Assembly (NCBI GenBank): GCA_021014325.1
Contig: CM037462.1
Location: 8,972,501-9,036,500 of the forward strand
Length of the DNA: 64,000 nt
DNA from: Plazaster borealis
Lineage: Eukaryota > Echinodermata > Asteroidea > Forcipulatida > Labidiasteridae
Reading direction: 5' to 3'
The notes beneath the pieces are model-generated. The model was not told where the DNA came from and did not search any database. It saw only the letters and a list, made by a program, of their open reading frames with translations. Both the position numbers and the translations under genes were made by a program. This document shows positions 44,101 to 59,100 of the stretch, in pieces; the stretch's first letter is position 1; each line of letters starts with the position of its first letter.

Positions 44101-47100
44101 GCGAATCTGAGGCTCCCATTGGAAATGGGGGGGGGGGGGGGGCAGTGCGGGGAATCTACAAGACCACAGGGCTTGTTGATCAAAATGTTCACTGGACCAG
44201 AAATGTTTGTTTAAGACCAGAATCAAAATAAGAAAAAAACTTCCTGACACAGCTTAACATACATTATGTTTTTATTTAAACAAGCACTAAGAGATGTAAG
44301 AGAAGATTTATCTCATATTGTCTTTATGAGTGTTAAAGGAACGTTACAGAACTGGTAATTAAAATTTTCTTTAAGATCACAGATTTACATAAAACTTACA
44401 CGGTCTAATGATGATGATAGTAGAAAACATCCCTAGAAATATTTCTGTCTGAAATGCCATATTTGATGAGAAATAAAGAAAACTAATTTCCGATTGGAGT
44501 TTATCGCTCATGAGCGTTTTATTCATGCATTGTATAACACATGCACATGTGTTATCGGTTTTTCACTATTTTCTCATGACCCAGATGGCCGATCGATCTC
44601 AAATTTCTACAGGTTTGTCAGTTTATGTATATGGTGGATTATATAAAGTGCTTACACTGCCAGCAACTGTTTTGTTAGCAAAAACCAATTCTGTAATGTT
44701 CCTTTAAGTATACTTCATTACTAAATAGAATTGAAAGGTATTTTCAATGTTGACATTTGAACACAGTATTACACAGGGTAAGGTATTATTATTCCATTGA
44801 AAAACACAAGACCACTGGACTTGTCCTGTCATGAGTTTATTGGCCTAACACTAAAACTACTGGCCTCGGGCCTGTGGTCCAGTGTAAAATTCCAGCCCTG
44901 TTAACAGAAGTGTACACAGATACGTACACTGTACTATTTTGTACACACTTACATGTACATAGTACATGTACCATGTACAATGTGTCCCACAGTATTACTC
45001 ACAAATAGATTGAATCGTAGAAATGGTCGCTGCACATTCAAGGTCTGTAGGGGCTTTATAAAAATAGCCATTTGAAGATGAATAACAGAGTATCATGCTG
45101 TGATCCGGCTATAAACCATCCACCAAGATCCTTAAAATAGGCCTTTGAATTCTAATCAATATGCTTTTTGTAAACAAGCTAGTGATTCATGTGGCATTTT
45201 TACCAGGAATCCTGTCTAGTCCATTGAAATCACTTGGACACTTGGACACCTGGACACTGGACATGTACGTACATGTACCTGGCCCTGTGCCAAGTACGGA
45301 TGTTTTTTGGGGATCGCATGTCGTGCTGAATCATAAGACTGATCCATATAGTCCTGTCCCTCTAAAATGACCAATCACAGCCGCAAACACGCACCCAAAA
45401 GTCTGACAAAAATCCGTCATGTTAAAATCATGTTACAAAATGTCAGTTTTCAATGAGTTTCAAGTCATTTGGATTGACGCGTCGTTGTCTATTTTGAGTG
45501 GCGCAGGTAATTGAGCAAAATGATACAATTGTTGCATGAGGGCTGTACAAAATACATGGACCCCCATCACACAGCGTGCAACAATTGTTTTGTTTAACCA
45601 TAATAATAGATTCCTCTTCTTTGGAGGCGATCTGTTGTCATCTTCCAACATTATGACGAAATTGGCACAGTTAAAAAAACAGACGAACAGTTGATAACAA
45701 ATTGCAAACAATGGCGGTTGTTGACAGAAATATTGCTTCACTGTTCCCTTTGGCACATCACACAGAAATGTAAATCAATTTATTTAGTACTGTACCAGCG
45801 TAATGACAACCTCAAACCCGCGGCTGTTTCTAATATTGGACAGGGCACTGGGAACAACCTATGGTGGGCGCGATCAAGGTAATGTACCCCGTGGGGTACA
45901 TCACTCATGTTCCCCTGAGCCATGTACATAGTGTGTCTTTTCGTAGCACATCATCTAATTGGTTCTCGACCAGTAAAATGTACAATCTATTACCATGGTC
46001 CATAACAAGCACACAGGTCTGTAGGTGTGTTATGCACTGCCTGTTGATAGACAGTTGCTATGGTAGATGTTGATGGTGTTGAATGGATGAGCATCAATCT
46101 AAAAGGTTACATTCAGCTTCTCCCTTCTATGCTTACTCGCAAAGTATTAAAATTGTAGTTGGAAAAGAAATAACCACAATTAGTTTGCAAAAGATATTTT
46201 TGTTCTGCATCTTTGTCTTGTATGCATGTTATGTGTTAAGCAATGTATACTCAGCACTTTCCCGAGTCCTGTGAACATACAAAATCAACCTGTAGGCATA
46301 TTACTCAGGTGAGATTTGAACCCATAACCTTTGCCATTCAAGAGCAGATTTATTATCACTAAACCATCGAGATTGTCTGGTGCTAGAGGCTTTAATCTGT
46401 TGTGCGAGTTGGGGGAAAATAGTGAAAAACTATGCACAATTTTCAGCATGTAAACACATTGTCCTTAATTTTGGTAACAACCAAAATCAGCTATAGACCT
46501 TATGCATTGACGTCATCCAGCCGCCATCTTAGAGGTAAAACGATGACGAAACAATCGAAACGCACAGATTTGTACGCGCGGCGCACAAGAATGGCCAATG
46601 AACAAGTGCCTTTTGACCTCTAAACGAGGGCGCCCTACTGAAATGACGTCATGTGCATGAGGTCTATTGCTTTTTTTTTAGGTTTTCAGATACATTTTTC
46701 TTGAATATGACTTCATTTCAGAGGGACATACATTGTTTCACAGAAAAAAATGTTCTAGTAATTATGAACTATAAGCTTTGAGACTAAAATTAATTGTTCA
46801 ATTACAGGTGTTTTTTTCCTTGCCAATCCTGTATAATACCTTTTGAAAAATGTACAAAATAAAACTGAAAATTGGCACTTAAGCCTTCCGACTAAATTAT
46901 TTTGTTGCCAAGCCAAGAGTTTGTTTGTTATGACAAGTGAGTTACACTGCAAAAGTTTGAAAGACTAAATATAGTCGAGTGCAAAGCTACCCCCTAGTGT
47001 GCTGCTTATAGGTCAAGGTCGGAGAAGTTGCCCACAGTGGAAGAAATCAAGGAGACTTCTCATCAGGCACTGTGAGTCAAAGGATGTCCTGGTTAAGAAG

Positions 47101-50100
47101 AGGGAATACATAATGAAGTTTTACAAAAGTTGGGAGGGAAATGTACAGTTTGTGGACTTTGTACAGCGTTTATTTATAGGATTTGAAACTTTCCTCGGTC
47201 GGGAAAACAATCAAGAAAATAAAGGTTGCTGTAACACTATGTAAATATGTCTCTCTGATGGAGTTGGGGGAGGTCCTGAAAAGAATCGTTTGCATAACAA
47301 ACTGGTCGACAGTTATTTAGAACATCTCAAATCAGTGGCATAACATCTGGATGTTTGTCAGTGTGCTCAGAATGCCCAGATTCGGAACAATACCTACATA
47401 ACAACTGCTTGTCAATGTGTTTCGAGCCCCTTGATTCGGTGGCGTAACAACAAGCCATTTCGATCGGTTTAAATTTGTTCTGAACATTTTAAGGAGAAAA
47501 GCTACATGGACACAAGTTGGATTATATTGTTGGTTGAGTTTATGCCATCTTACCAGGAATATATGGAATGTTGTGTGTGTTGATAGTGTTTCCATTGGAT
47601 GATGCCATTTGGTCAGTTGGTGATGTTTAGTACATGTACAAACATGTTCACTTCCAGTTTTAGAACTCAATGCTTTTTATTGGAAAAGGATACACGTTTT
47701 GACAGATACAGTTCACTGAAATGAAAATGCTTTGTGGCAGTGGACTGCATACATGAAGACCATGTCACCTTGTTTACAAAAAGAGTGACCTCGTGCATTC
47801 CAGCGCATTTCCTGGCAGGCAAGATTCTGTCGTGGCCGAGCGGTTAAGAGCACTGGACTCAAGCTCTGGTGTTTCTGATCGGTAGAGTGTACTGTAGGTT
47901 CGAGTCCTGGTCATGTCACTTGTGTCCTTGAGCAAGTTGCTTTACCAAGATGCTTTACCATAATTGCTTTGTCCTTCGGATGGGACATTAAGCCGTAGGT
48001 CCCATGTCCTAGGATTGGTAGTGCACACAAAAGAACCCAGAACACTTATCGAGGAAGCTAGAGTAGGGGTTAAGCCCGGTGCTTCTGGGTCACATAGCAA
48101 GCATGCCTTGTTTACAGGCAGCGTGTTAGCCAGCGAGCCGTGCAAGCCGTGTTAGCACGGCCAGTTGGGCTGAAAACACGGGCAAAATTTTGATGCACGG
48201 CTTGGTCATGTTGGTTGAAGCCGTGTTGTCTAATTGTTTATAATTTCAGTGAAAAATTACTGAACTTTATTTTGTTGTTTTGTTTGTGGAAAAGTTTAAA
48301 AACTGCAGATAGTAAAGCTTTTACTAGTTTTCCTTCTTCTTTTTGAATCGAAATTTGATTGTGCCCGCACGTCGACGCAGCAGTGACACATGTGCAAAAC
48401 GCTGAACACATAACGATCACGATGTACAACGCACACAATCCGTCGACACACATCGTTTCAATTTATAGGCTTGTAGTCTTTTTGTTTATTTACTTGCGTG
48501 CGACAATAAATGCAATTAATATTGAACGCTAGAGGCGTTTTAGAACAATTCGAGCGCGAGAGTAACGCCCTCTATTGGTGAAATTACGCGATAGCATACA
48601 AAACCAAGTTACAAACGCCTTGACCAAAGACTTCCGCATGCTCGAACTTTCTTGCGCATCGGGAAAAGCGGTTATTCCAAATTGCAATGTCATCATCCCG
48701 CGCACGCTAAAACCATTATACAGCATTGTCGTTGCTGGTGCGCACGCATATTCTTTCGACAGCATGGTCAACGGAGCACAGTTCCGTGAAAATTGTAGCT
48801 TGTTTACGAAAAACTACAGAACGTGTAGGCTTCATTCTACAAAAATGACAAATTTAGGATACCCTGGATGAACAAAAAGAGTATTTTACTGTATAATGTA
48901 AGATTTTTTCTTCTTGATTTTGTATTGTTTTGTTGTTTTGTCAAAATGCTGTGATGAAGACGCAATGTTTTTGATCAAATGCGCTGTTGCAACAAATTTT
49001 TTAAACTCGAATTTTTGTTTATGAAACGGACGGTTACACGCGTAACCGACCGTTTCAGAACGCACAGCCTTACAAATGAGCAAAAAAAAATATCAATATT
49101 TTGTGCCGACCCTAATTTTTAGAGCAACAAAATATAACACCAAAATAAAACGTGTTTATGCCCCTACCGACCCTATTTTTCCCCCAGTGTAATATAGGAA
49201 ACACACATATTATTTTGTTTGGCCTTCTTAAGATAACAGACTTTTTCTCAAAGAAATTTATAAAAGAAAGAAAAATAGAGAATAATAATACTTACAAAGG
49301 GGAAGTTCAAGTAGGCCTACATCGGGATCGGGGTCTAATTTATACTAATAAAGTTGTAGGCCAGCCCATGCTAGCCCATGGAGAAAAATGCTAGCCGAGC
49401 CGATCCATGATTCATGATTCGTAGCCTATGCATCGGGATTTCGCCCTAAGTGACGATTGACCTGTATTGACCATCATGGGAATAACAGTTTGAGATTTTC
49501 ATCTTGACATTTTTCAGAAGGCAAACGTTTTTGTTTAATTATTCAATATTTTTGGTGTAAGTCTTTATTGAAAAACAAAAATAAAACAGACTTAGTTATA
49601 ACCTGTTTGAAATGATTCATGTGTCATTGTTTGCATCTTCTTTGTTACAATGTTTAATCATAATTGCAATCACGGAGCAAAAATAGTGGACGTCTTTTAT
49701 CTTTACAATCTATTTTTGCTGTAAAGCCTCTCTTTTTTAGTTCCAAAAAGCAAAAATTCAAATCAAAAAAGTTCTCTTGTACCGGAGAAATAGGTGCCAG
49801 AAATGCATCAGAAACCACCAGAGAGCATCTACAGTAGCCAGAGCTTCCAGGGCCCTTAAGCGGGCCCTGGACCCCGGCCGAGACAGACTTCGCGCTGCGC
49901 GCTCGTATTGTGTGCTTCGCACACAATTTTTTTATTTTTAAGTTGCACTCCCACTTTTTCAGATTGCACTCCCACTTTCTAAATTCCTGGCTAAGACACT
50001 GTTTACAGGTTTCCTCAGGCTTGCGAGCTACAGTGATTAAGTTCACTTATGAGGTATCATTGGTTTCGTTAATTAATGGAAATATATAATAATAATAGTA

Positions 50101-53100
50101 ATACAGTACAGCTGGTCATATGAGAATTTTTGCATTTTGTAACATTAGTTACCATATTAAATCAAGATTTTAAATAACTGAACATGTTTTGTGATGTGAT
50201 CCCGTTCTTCATGTCAAAAGTTGATTAATATCCTAACTGTGCAATCTCCAAAAAATTCAGATTTTTATGTTTTCTGCCATTATAAATGCGCTGTGAACAA
50301 ATCATGCGTGCAGGAAGTCCGAGCTCTGTGGCTCTTTTTGTAAACATGCGATGTACGTGTAACAGCTTACAATGTTCTATACCCATGCAAAGAATTACTG
50401 CTAAACAGTGGAAAGTTACCAAAGTTTGGCAAAGTCTCTCATTAGCAATCATAAACTTTATTAATTTCACTCTTCTCATCCCCCAGGTATTGACAACAGA
50501 AATGGAGGAGGTGCTGCTGGCGTGATCGGTCCGTCATCATTTGTTTTCGGCCAGAACATGGAAAGCCGGGTTCTAAAGGTAAAGGAAAGATGACTTTTGT
50601 CATCAAATTTATTATTTGTGTTGTATTTGAGGCATTGCATGGTGAGGGATCAATGTATATTCGGTTTGCTGTAACACCATGTGTATATCTATTTTGCTGT
50701 GTATACTTTGTTCTTAGAGAACTTGTCTTGCTATTTATTATACTGCCACGAAGTAGATTTCGGAATTCTGGAGACTACTAAGCGCGGCGTAGATTTTCGG
50801 AATTTGGGAGACCATTCTACTGCCAGAGAGTACATGTAGATTTCAAAATTCGGGAGACTACTGAGTTCTGACAAGAACTGTCCTGCGTATTAACTACTAC
50901 CTACGTACATGTCCATGTACACAGCAATGTAGATTTACACATGGTGTTACTACAAACTGAATATATTTATTATTTGTGTTAACCCACACACCGATGTGTG
51001 TTGAGCACTGTACATGTACACTCAGTCATGTAAGTACTTTCTAGAGTCCTGTGAACAAAATCCTTGGGAACACTCGGGTGGGATTTGAACCAATGACCTT
51101 TACAATTCCAGTGCAGATATTGTAAGCTTGTAATCCCCCAGGCACTTCCCCCAATCTCACAAGCACCCCATCCTAATTAATCCAATGCTCGCCCAGACAC
51201 CAGTGTCCAGACTGGCTGTCCAAGTGTTACAATATCTTGCCACTAGACCACTGAGCTTTCCCGGTTGCTAGAGGCAGTTTAAATCCTATATTTAAGCAGT
51301 CTTTCTACGGGGCTCGTCGGTGGGGGAGGGGGGAAGGGTTGGAATACTGAGTATGAAGTGCTTAACACTCATCGGTGTATGGGTAAACACAAATACAAAT
51401 TTGTATCCCCGATAATTAAAATCTTTTAAAAATTAACAATTGTTTTTGTACATGTTATGGGTGATAAGTTATTCATTTTTAAGTTTCATTCGACCAGTTA
51501 TTATTTATAAATAATTTTTGTTTTATTTTATTTTATCTATTGCAGCGTCCGGCCGAGGAACAGCTAGATAAGAAAACCTCTGAACTTGAAGGTAAACCAC
51601 AACAACAACAATAACAATATTTAGCTTTATACAATTCAAGTTACTAAAAATAATACATACATGTTCGATATTTTAATGAGTTAAAAGCACTTTCTACATT
51701 TCATATTGAAGTTGATGTTGCCATCAGCTAAACTGTTTTTATGTGTTAATATTTAAGTTCTTTGCTTTTTACATTGTGTGTAAACCTCTACATGTAACTC
51801 CCTCAAGAGTGATTTACTAGCATCCTTCCTCACTGTAACATAATCCAACACCATACGATAGCTCAACACCCAAACGATTGTTTGTTTGTTTTTATTTTAC
51901 AATCTCCATAGAATTCTTTAAAGGGTGTGTACAACATTGGTAAATGCCAAAGACCTTTATACCTTTATTGGATGTGACCCAACACATACATAAAATAACA
52001 AACCTGTGAAAGTTTAAGCTAAATTGGTCTTCAGAGTCATGAGAAAACAGTAACAAAAAACCTTATGTGTTTTAACTTTTTTCAAACATTGGAATTTATC
52101 CTGCAGGATAAATACTATTATTTTACTCATTTCGTAAAAACTATGGCATTTCAAGCAAAACTATTTCAAGGGAAGTTTTCTACCATGACCATCTTTATAC
52201 CATGTGAGTTATGTGCAAATCTGTGAGCATTTATATTTTCATTCTTACCAATGTTGTACACACCCTTTAAAATACAACCAATGGACAAAAATAATAAGTA
52301 AAATACAGACAAAAATCCAAAAAAGAAACTTGAATCCGAGGAATTGTCGAGGATAACAAAAAAAGATAAAATAGCTTATTTCCATTGTGGTCCTCTATAT
52401 TAGAAACACATTCAAAATACACTCCAGAAGACAGAACATTAAATTAAAAAAAGAGAGGAAAAAAGAAAAGAAAATTAACTGTAATACACCAAAAAGACAC
52501 GGTAAAAAAACATGTATAACAGTTTGACTAGTAAAAGTGCATGAAATAATGCAGACGATGTTGGACTCTAATTATGGTGGTATGTCTGATCCCATTATTA
52601 GTGCAGTCCTCGCCAACTTTCAAAATCTATACCATTGGTGCTTGTATTCCATGTACATCTAGGTCCCGCATTGGGACAAATTTTATGCCTGACATGTTCA
52701 AACAAATCTCACTTACAGGTAGGGTCAAACATGTAATTTGGTAATGACCCCGAAAGAAAAATTGTGTAATTTCTATCCGAAAGCTTACTTGTTATAAAGA
52801 TGGTAATGGTGGTAAGCATCCTGTGAAATTATTTCGTCAGAAATGCGCTGTTGATTAGAAATCATTAAAAACATTTGAATCTGAGAAACGATTCGTGCAT
52901 GAATCGTTTCTCAGCTTTCTGAGGGTTGGTGACTGTTCCCGATATGCTGAGGCCAGAGATGCGGTTGGTACCCACTGTCAAGTTGCTGATACTGTACGGA
53001 TGGATTGGATGTTTTTGTGAAAATACTACAGTTTTTGGCTGTTTTCTCAGCAAGTAGACACTGTATTCAGCTGAAACTTTCACATGTGACCTTGATTGTA

Positions 53101-56100
53101 TCTTGACAAAAACCAACTTATGACTCTCCCTTTAAAATGAGCTGAACGTATTTAAGCCCCTTTTTCACCACATCCTTCTCACCGGTAAAGTGTAGATGTA
53201 AATTTATGCATTGACAAATATTTTGCAATTATCAATACTCTCTTTAAGTATGTACATGTAATTCAGTGCGCCCACTCCTTGGCAACCAACATCAGGATGT
53301 CTGTACAGATTTGTCCTGAATAATGTTAAGATCTTGTGGACAAAAACGGTTGTCTCCGTCCTGAAAGGCGATACCTGCCCATGAGAAATTGTTTTGTTTG
53401 CCCTGTCCTTTATTGTCAATATTTTATGGTGTGAGAAATAACAGTGAACTCATATCAACAGTACTCTTCAGGGCAGATTTTCTCTGGATGTGTTGTTATT
53501 TCCCCCGTTAATAAAAAGAATGCTTTGTTAACTTCTGTTGGTTTTCTTTTTTAAGACGTAGTGTCTGTGTCTCTCTTCATTTTGTGCAGTATACTAAACT
53601 TGATCTACATCTTCTTTGTAAATTTGTATTGGGAAAACAGTGTAGCGGACCAAGTACATAGTACACTGGGCTCGAATTTGGGGGAAAAATCCACAAAGAC
53701 CGCAGGAATTGTAGCTCAGAATCTTTAGTGGACCAGGATTTTATTTACAAGACCAGAATCAAAATGAGAAGAGGTTAACAAATAATCCTCCTACTCTCTG
53801 ACCATTCAATACCATCCACTGTTGCTAGCCTGCAATAGAAATACATCTTTACAGTACACACACACACACCTAAAAGTGTAAACACCTGCAATCGGAGACC
53901 TCCTATTGTCCCTCTTTTGTTTGTACTTTTTGGCGGCAGCTCCCATTGGTTTTGTACACACTTTCCAACTGGGGACCTTCACCCAATTGGAAACCCTATT
54001 GCCCTCTTTTCTTAAATAGGTATCTACATGTACACACTTTCCAACTGGGGACCTTCACCCAATTGGAGACATTTATTGTCCTCTTGTTATACCAGGTTTG
54101 AATGTGTAAACTTACCCACCCTTACACACATTCCTATTTTTACATCCCTGTGGAGACATCTTTTATTCTTTGCTTTGTCCCTGTACTTAACATCCTCCCA
54201 AAGACTTTGTACACAAAATTCCTCATGGAGAATCAAGTCTCATTCATGTAAGGCATCAAATATGTGCCCACATTTGTGCCACCATACTCAACTGGTGCAG
54301 TTGAATGGTTGCGAATGGTTGCTGTAAAAATGGAGTAGGAGGGTTTGTCAGTGTCTCCTTTTATTCCATTCGGATACTAAACCTTGTCTACCTTCTTTGA
54401 CCTATGCTCTTTGTAAATTTCTATGGGAAAATAACGCAATATGCTAAGTTATTAATGGTATTGTAAATGAATGAATAAATGACTACATTATTCTTTGTTT
54501 TTGTATCTTACAGAAAATGAGAGCGAAGGAGGGGGAGGAGGAGGAGGAGGAGGAGGCAAGAAAGAAGACCCAGGGGAGTTCCCCAAGGCAACCCCTGCCG
54601 TCATGTCTCAGAGACCAATCCTCTTTGCAGGTGAGAGAACTCAAGCCTCAGAAAATTTCTCAGATTTTGTGTGTCTTCATTTTGTTTTCTCTCGAGAAAA
54701 TAGAATTAGCTGTTGCAAACTGCTTACCAACTAAAAGGACCTAATGTATAAATGCAATAAATAGTTATTGGCCTGACGTTTCAACCCAAGCAGAGTCTTT
54801 ATCAACACAACACACATAAACAGGTATACTGGTGTAAACAGAAGCAGTCAAGTGGGAAGAAATTAAAAGACATAGAGAGGCAGAAAGCACACAGAAAAAG
54901 CAACGGGATGAACAATTAAAAAAGAGACAGGGGGGGGGGGTAGAAAGAAGAGGCTGGTTTGACCACAAGTGTTTGGAAACCAAAGGACAAAATCAAAGGT
55001 GCGAAGAGGGAGAAAAAGTAATTAATTAGTGAATGAGGCAGACTAAAATGGGGGATATTCGTGGGAAAAGGAGAAGGCAAAGACAACAAGTTGTAAGTCA
55101 TTTCCTTTCATTCTCCAAGGGGTCTTTTTTGCTTTACTCTTTCAATTTCCACGCAACTGCAAATTTTACTTTGACAGATTAAAAGGGTCACTCGGGCGAA
55201 ATATATATATTCAAATTGTCCATTTGTTGGCTACATGTACAATTCTTTGAAAAGGCAGCACACAGGAGGTTCAGTGACTAGGGCAAAGTACTCTAGATGA
55301 AGGCTCCTTTATGGTTATGGGGTTATTTGTTTGTGTTTTTGTTGTTGGTGTTAATTTTTTTTTTTTTTTTGGGGGGGGGGTGGGTGGAAGCGGGGAGTGT
55401 TAATGAAAACCTTACTGTTATAACAGTATTGATTTAAATGCAAGTGCAGGCCTGATGCTTTTGTTCTTGTAAGGGCAAGGCAGCTTTTCCTTTGTAAAGG
55501 GCACCTTTTATGAGGGAAGTTAAAATTTTCTACTCTGGAGCATTTCAATGGGCAACATATAGGTCACTTTGGCTGTGTATAAGCCAATGCATATTGAGGT
55601 AGGTCACTTTGTTGAAAGGTTCGACAGATAGGTAACTTCTTGAAAATGCAAAAGTCGAACCATGCAAGCTTGGCACCATGCCACCATGTATATCATTGGA
55701 TAAAGTAGAGAATCATGACGCGTCCTTTCGTGGAAAAACAAAATGTCAAATCTAGTGCAACGCTGGTCATGCTAATTAGTTTAATTAAAAAACTATCATG
55801 GGTTAGGTCCTGAAACTTTAATAATTGTACAAAACAGATTTGCAAAATTTACGGTGTTTTGTGACATACATGTAGGTCACTTTGTGGGACAGCGAGGATA
55901 TTACTCGACCAAAACAACACTTAATGTACAAGGAACAAAAGTTCAAAGTATACTATGTAAAATAAAGCAAAAAATCAAAACAAACATGAAGAAAGTTAGT
56001 TCCATACATGTATCAAAGTGTGGTCAGTTTACATGCCTTAGTATACTGCCTTATTTACTTTTAAATTAATTTATTTTTAACGAGTGTTTTTTGTTCCTTT

Positions 56101-59100
56101 TCCTTTCAAAAGGGTCTGGAAAGGATGCCAAGGCAGATAAAGGTAAATTTTCAGTCTTGTTTTAAAATGGTGTTTTTTTATACTTTGTTAAACAAATAAT
56201 TTAGGAAAGCCCTTGCATTGTGAACTACAAGTTGCTAGGGCTTTCATTTTGGGTATATGGACAGGTTACCACTCCACGTGTATTGTCTGTGACTGGTTTC
56301 CTGCTAATTTTTGCTCAACAGACAACTTTTGAGCAAAATGTTCTGCTTGAGCAGGTCTATGAAATTGGGTCAATGTTGTCAAAATTTGCTGGTCTTGAAA
56401 TCACCACTGGACCGCTGCCAATGTCCAGTAATTTTACCACTTGTCCAGTGACCCAACTATCAACTAAGTGCTACAGTCTAGTGTTTTTTCCCAACCAAAT
56501 ATTTTGAATATTCACTTAAGTATTCCAAAATGCGCTTTACAATTTGTTGTTGTAGGGCAAGGCAATTTATAGTAAAGGACATTCCAATGAGGGAAATTTA
56601 TATTCCCACTTGAATGTTTCACAGGGCACCAAGGCACTGACCAGGGCAATGGGGGCAAATGCCTCTGTCACCTCTTTGAAGTAACAGGCCTGTATTTCAC
56701 CTGTTTGAGAAGACTATTGCAAAGCACTAAGGAATGTCAGTGTTTATCCCTGATCGACCCAAACCCTTCAAAATCCAACAGCATGTTTTGTTTGATTCTG
56801 TTGGACCAAGGACTGCACTAGTAAACTGACTTTGCTCTGTGTAGGGCCAAGGAGACCACCCTTATCAGAGTCTTAACAGTTTGGGATGTTGACTTAAATG
56901 TGTACCATATATCTGTTTTTCTTTTTAAATTTGATACCAGATCACGTATCTAGTATCTTCTTGTCTTTTGTGATAGTTTTTAATCTTAATCAAATCCAGC
57001 TTTTCAGGTTTTTAGGTTTTTATAAACTTGTTTGTAACAATGTATTTTCTGTCTTTTAAACCTTTTATGTCATGTATATCTTGTAGATCCTCTTCTCTGT
57101 GTTAACTTTCACCTTTGCTAGTTGTATTTTTATCATAGTAATCTTGTGTTATTTCTTCTACATGTATCTGGCTGATCTGGGCTTTTGATTCTTTATTATC
57201 TGTGTAATACTTTTAGGGCTCTATTTTCTAAGCATGTCATTTTTAGCATTACTCTGTGATGCTACCGACCATGTTTTGTGTTTGTATAAATCGAAATAAT
57301 TAAATATTGTGTTTGGAATGCGGAAAGGTCCTAATAAAACAATCGAGGGAGCCCTTGAAAAATATCAGTACATCTGTTGTTAATACGGGCCCTTTTCGAA
57401 ACCACAGCTTGGGCTTGGGCTTTGTCAGTTTTTAAAAAAACATGCGCTTTCCTTATTGACTAAAGGGCCTATGATAAATTTGTAATGTAGATGCTAGTTT
57501 GTAATATTCTTATTTTGTAATATTCTTTGCAATTACAGACGATTCCAAGCCCAGCTTTAAGCTGAATCCTCCAACTCTAGTCCATGGAAAAGCAAAATCT
57601 GCACCCAAAGCTGCAGGTGAGTTTGTTGTCTTTTTGTTTGTCACCCTTTAGAATCGTTGTCAGATTTGGTTGGCATGTCTTTTTGTTTGTCACCCTTTAG
57701 AATGGTTGTCAGATTTGGTTGGCATGGCTGGCCAGTGCATAAAGTGCTCGCCACTCACCATTGTGGCCCTGGTTTGATTCCTGTCTAAGGCCATATGTGT
57801 GAGTAGAGTTGTGCGTTAGCTCTATCTTATGCCATGAGGATTTTTCTCCTGGTCCTCTGGTTTCCCTTCCACTGGAAAAATCACTTATGATCTTTGGCTG
57901 TGCTCTGAAGGAGTCACAACGAAGGCATATCAAAGTTTTAATGTATTTTGCCGCGGTCGTAAAAACAGCAGCACAAACTGTGGTTAACCATTTTCGTGGG
58001 TTCAAATCCCACAGGGTTGACCTTCAGGGCTTGCAATTTTACAAAGTTGTGGGTTCAAGTCCCCCATTGACTAAAAAAGTCACTATGACCTGTACGTACA
58101 GGGTGTATTGACCCAATTCACCAGACAGTGCAGTGCGCATTTTAGGTGACGCTGTGTGTACACATTTTTAACGTGCAATTTGACTCCCAAAATGGCAATC
58201 GTGGCAGACAGTAGCGGCATGTAACGTTGGTGCTTGGGGTCAGTACAAGATTTTTTTTACGGAATTACCATGCACTTCATTGATTTGACTGATTCAGATG
58301 CCGAAGAGAACACAGCAAGTCTATCCAAACCATTGATTCGTCCCTCACCTCTCTGCCGAGCCACCCAAAACTGGGCCGCCCTCAGCGCAGGTAAATATCA
58401 ACCACTTTGTCTAAGATCTGGGCCCAATTTCGTGGCTCTGCTTACCGCGGAATTCTGCGCTTATGGAGCCCTTGTAGCACATAATTCTATGATACGTAAG
58501 CTCAGAATTCCGTTGTAAGCAGAGCCATGAAATTTGGCCCTGCATTTTTTCACAAACATCTGTTTTCTGCAAATTATTATTATTTATTTTTTAAGGAGTC
58601 TGACGGGAAGTGCCCCTCATTGTTTACAAACATTTTGTTGTTGTGTTGTTACAATGTACAATAAACAGGAATGGGACTGAACTGTAGCCATTCAGTATAC
58701 CTCTTCAATCTCACTACAGACTGTGTAAGCCTTGCACATATTAAAGCGTTGTGATCCGTTAAAGTACACAATTATCTTTCCTTCACACATTAAAGGCAGG
58801 GTATACTTTTGGTAATTGTCAATGACCAGTATCCTCACTTGGTTTGCCCCAACATATGCATAAAATAACAAACCTGTGAAAATTTTGGCTCAAGTGGTCA
58901 TCGAAGTTGCAAGAAAACTATGAAAGAAAAACCACCCTCGTTGCATAGAATTGTGTGCTTTCAGATGCCTGAGATTCAAAATTTGGGGTGAAAAATTACC
59001 TCTTTCTTTAAAACTACATTAGTTCAAAGGGTGTCGTTTCCAACAATGTTTTGTAATAACAACAGCTCTCCAGTGCTCTTTACCAAGTAAGTTTTTATGG

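Noticed and set aside
47831..47912. Functional tRNA-Leu or tRNA-Ser gene
   Set aside because: Boxes A and B are good, but the acceptor stem does not pair and a SINE body follows directly.
54517..54744. Alternative frame rich in Glu over RANBP3 exon 5
   Set aside because: It comes from the GGA repeat read in another frame. The phase of the flanking exons demands the polyglycine frame.
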